DNA of 5,579 nt from the NCBI GenBank assembly GCA_017411665.1, contig JAFQPT010000392.1, positions 1-5,579 on the forward strand, in the 5' to 3' direction. The DNA is from Oscillospiraceae bacterium (GTDB lineage: Bacteria > Bacillota_A > Clostridia > Oscillospirales > Oscillospiraceae). Of the stretch, positions 4,790-5,579 are shown in pieces; position 1 is the stretch's first letter; each line of letters opens with the position of its first letter. The position numbers were made by a program, and so were the translations under genes. Below the pieces are notes generated by a model. That model worked only from the letters and a program-made list of their open reading frames with translations, ran no database searches and had not been told where the DNA came from.

Positions 4790-4872
4790 CTATTGAGAAC
4801 TCAGCAAATCAATAGCGTACACTCTTAAACATCAGAGAAATTCAACATGTCTCTATTCATATCAGTGAATAG
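4790..4872 (+). promoter_or_regulatory. Two related inverted repeats in the carA promoter/leader
   Basis: CTATTGA (4790-4796) and TCAATAG (4809-4815) form a perfect 7-base inverted repeat with a 12-base spacer spanning the predicted transcription start, which would suit a repressor operator. CTATTCA (4853-4859) and TGAATAG (4866-4872) form a second one with a 6-base loop, well placed for an RNA hairpin. Both have the outer half CTATT/AATAG. Regulation of carA by either is inference. Confidence 0.4.
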
Positions 4873-4918
4873 CCTTATTATCTCTCCCAAGAAAAGTATA
4901 TGTTTGGATTTACTATGA
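4847..4918 (+). CDS. Possible upstream ORF / leader peptide overlapping carA
   Basis: ATG at 4847 opens a 23-codon frame (MSLFISVNSL...KSICLDLL) whose TGA overlaps the carA start codon as ATGA (4915-4918). That geometry is typical of translational coupling. There is no clear ribosome binding site and the peptide contains no arginine, so arginine-sensing attenuation is not suggested. It may be chance. Confidence 0.25.
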   Translation: MSLFISVNSLIISPKKSICLDLL

Positions 4919-5579
4919 AAGCGGTCTTAGGACTTGAAGACGGAACTATCCTCACCGGAACCGGCTTTGGCGTGGAAGGCCAGGCATCCGGCGAACTGAT
5001 AGTAAACCTTGCATCCAACGGATACATGGAAGCCTTAAGCGACCCGGGAGTATCAGGACAGCTTTTAATGTTCGGATATCCTCTGGTCGGAAACTACGGG
5101 GCAGATAAAGACCAGCTGCAGAGCGCAAAAGTTCACGCCGCCGCAACAATCGTCCGTGAACTCTGCACAAAACCAAAACACCAGCCGACACTCGCCTCCT
5201 TCTTCGAAGAAAACGGACTCATCGGAATTGAGGGAATCGACACCAGACGCCTTACCATCAAACTCAGAGAAGAAGGCGTCATGCGGGCAGCAGTCATCAC
5301 CGGCTCCGACGATGGAGAAGCAGCCGTCGCCCTTGCCCGAAGCGCTCCGGTTCAGGAAACCCGCGAACTTATTCCGGCTGTTACCTGTGATGCACCGTAC
5401 CGCATCGAAGGAACCGGCAAAAAGATTGCAGTCCTCGATTTAGGATGCAAAAAATCAGTCTACCAGAGCTTACAGAAACGCGGCGCAGACTTATACATCT
5501 ACCCGTACGGAACTCCGGCAGACGTCATTTTAGCGGAAAAACCCGCAGCACTCTTCGTCACCAACGGCCCGGGCTACCC
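4915..5579 (+). CDS. carA: Carbamoyl-phosphate synthase small subunit, 3'-truncated by window end
   Basis: CarA is the glutaminase subunit that releases ammonia from glutamine and passes it to CarB, which makes carbamoyl phosphate for pyrimidine and arginine synthesis in the cytoplasm. Of the usual 360-380 residues, 221 are visible. The N-terminal domain (1 to about 160) shows MKAVLGLEDGT, the GYMEALSDPGVSGQL block (normally GYQEILTDPSYSGQI), YPLVGNYG at 55-62 and GIEGIDTRRLT (normally GxDTRALT) followed by LREEGVMRA. The class I amidotransferase domain begins at about KKIAVLDLGCKKSV (169-182) and reaches NGPGY at 217-221; the catalytic Cys-His-Glu residues lie beyond the window. The usual family motif is NGPGDP, so the tyrosine is unusual. 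The ATG at 4915 gives the standard N-terminus; an in-frame ATG at 4900 would add MFGFT. The ribosome binding site is weak (GGA at 4906-4908). carB presumably follows downstream. Confidence 0.95.
   Translation, partial: MKAVLGLEDGTILTGTGFGVEGQASGELIVNLASNGYMEALSDPGVSGQLLMFGYPLVGNYGADKDQLQSAKVHAAATIVRELCTKPKHQPTLASFFEENGLIGIEGIDTRRLTIKLREEGVMRAAVITGSDDGEAAVALARSAPVQETRELIPAVTCDAPYRIEGTGKKIAVLDLGCKKSVYQSLQKRGADLYIYPYGTPADVILAEKPAALFVTNGPGY

Noticed and set aside
4952..5191. Minus-strand frame inside carA
   Set aside because: carA is strongly supported on the + strand; the antisense product is arginine/leucine-rich shadow sequence.

Overview
The window looks like chromosomal DNA from a methanogenic archaeon, probably Methanomicrobiales and perhaps Methanocorpusculum. 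This is inference from the archaeal promoter style (BRE/TATA-like boxes, no bacterial -35/-10), GGGAG ribosome binding sites, the CarA sequence and an impression of the codon use. No rRNA or other taxonomic marker is present. All credible genes lie on the + strand.

Region 1 (1-2660) is visibly AT-rich and looks accessory. It holds the 3' part of a multi-spanning membrane protein (frame open from the left edge to 644) and, after a 258-base gap, a complete 519-residue P-loop ATPase resembling the Sll1717 family (903-2462). A 16-base exact direct repeat lies inside the membrane gene (329-344) and just after the ATPase gene (2479-2494). A non-coding stretch with hairpins and T-tracts follows.

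Region 2 (2665-4277) is a tandem duplication of one expression unit. Two 165-residue paralogues of unrecognised family (2810-3307 and 3547-4044, about 55% identical, no gaps) each have the same promoter-like box, the same 35-base spacing to a shared purine-rich motif, and a long structured 5' leader ending at a GGGAG ribosome binding site. The leader stems differ in sequence but are both base-paired, and each leader can fold in alternative ways. The second paralogue is followed by a 53-residue putative membrane peptide gene. A 63-base structured element sits between them, flanked by an exact 22-base duplication that contains the end of one gene and the start of the other.

Region 3 (4278-4766) is GC-rich and apparently non-coding. 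It has a strong hairpin after the small gene and a second copy of the same structured element, again between direct repeats (37 bases, 35 identical). The two copies differ by paired substitutions in their stems, which suggests a structured mobile or REP-like element.

Region 4 (4767-5579) is a TATA box, a leader with two perfect 7-bp inverted repeats and a possible 23-codon upstream ORF, then the 5' part of carA, a core pyrimidine/arginine biosynthesis gene cut by the window end.

The most unusual content is the pair of structured leaders driving a novel paralogue pair, and the small structured element found twice between direct repeats.
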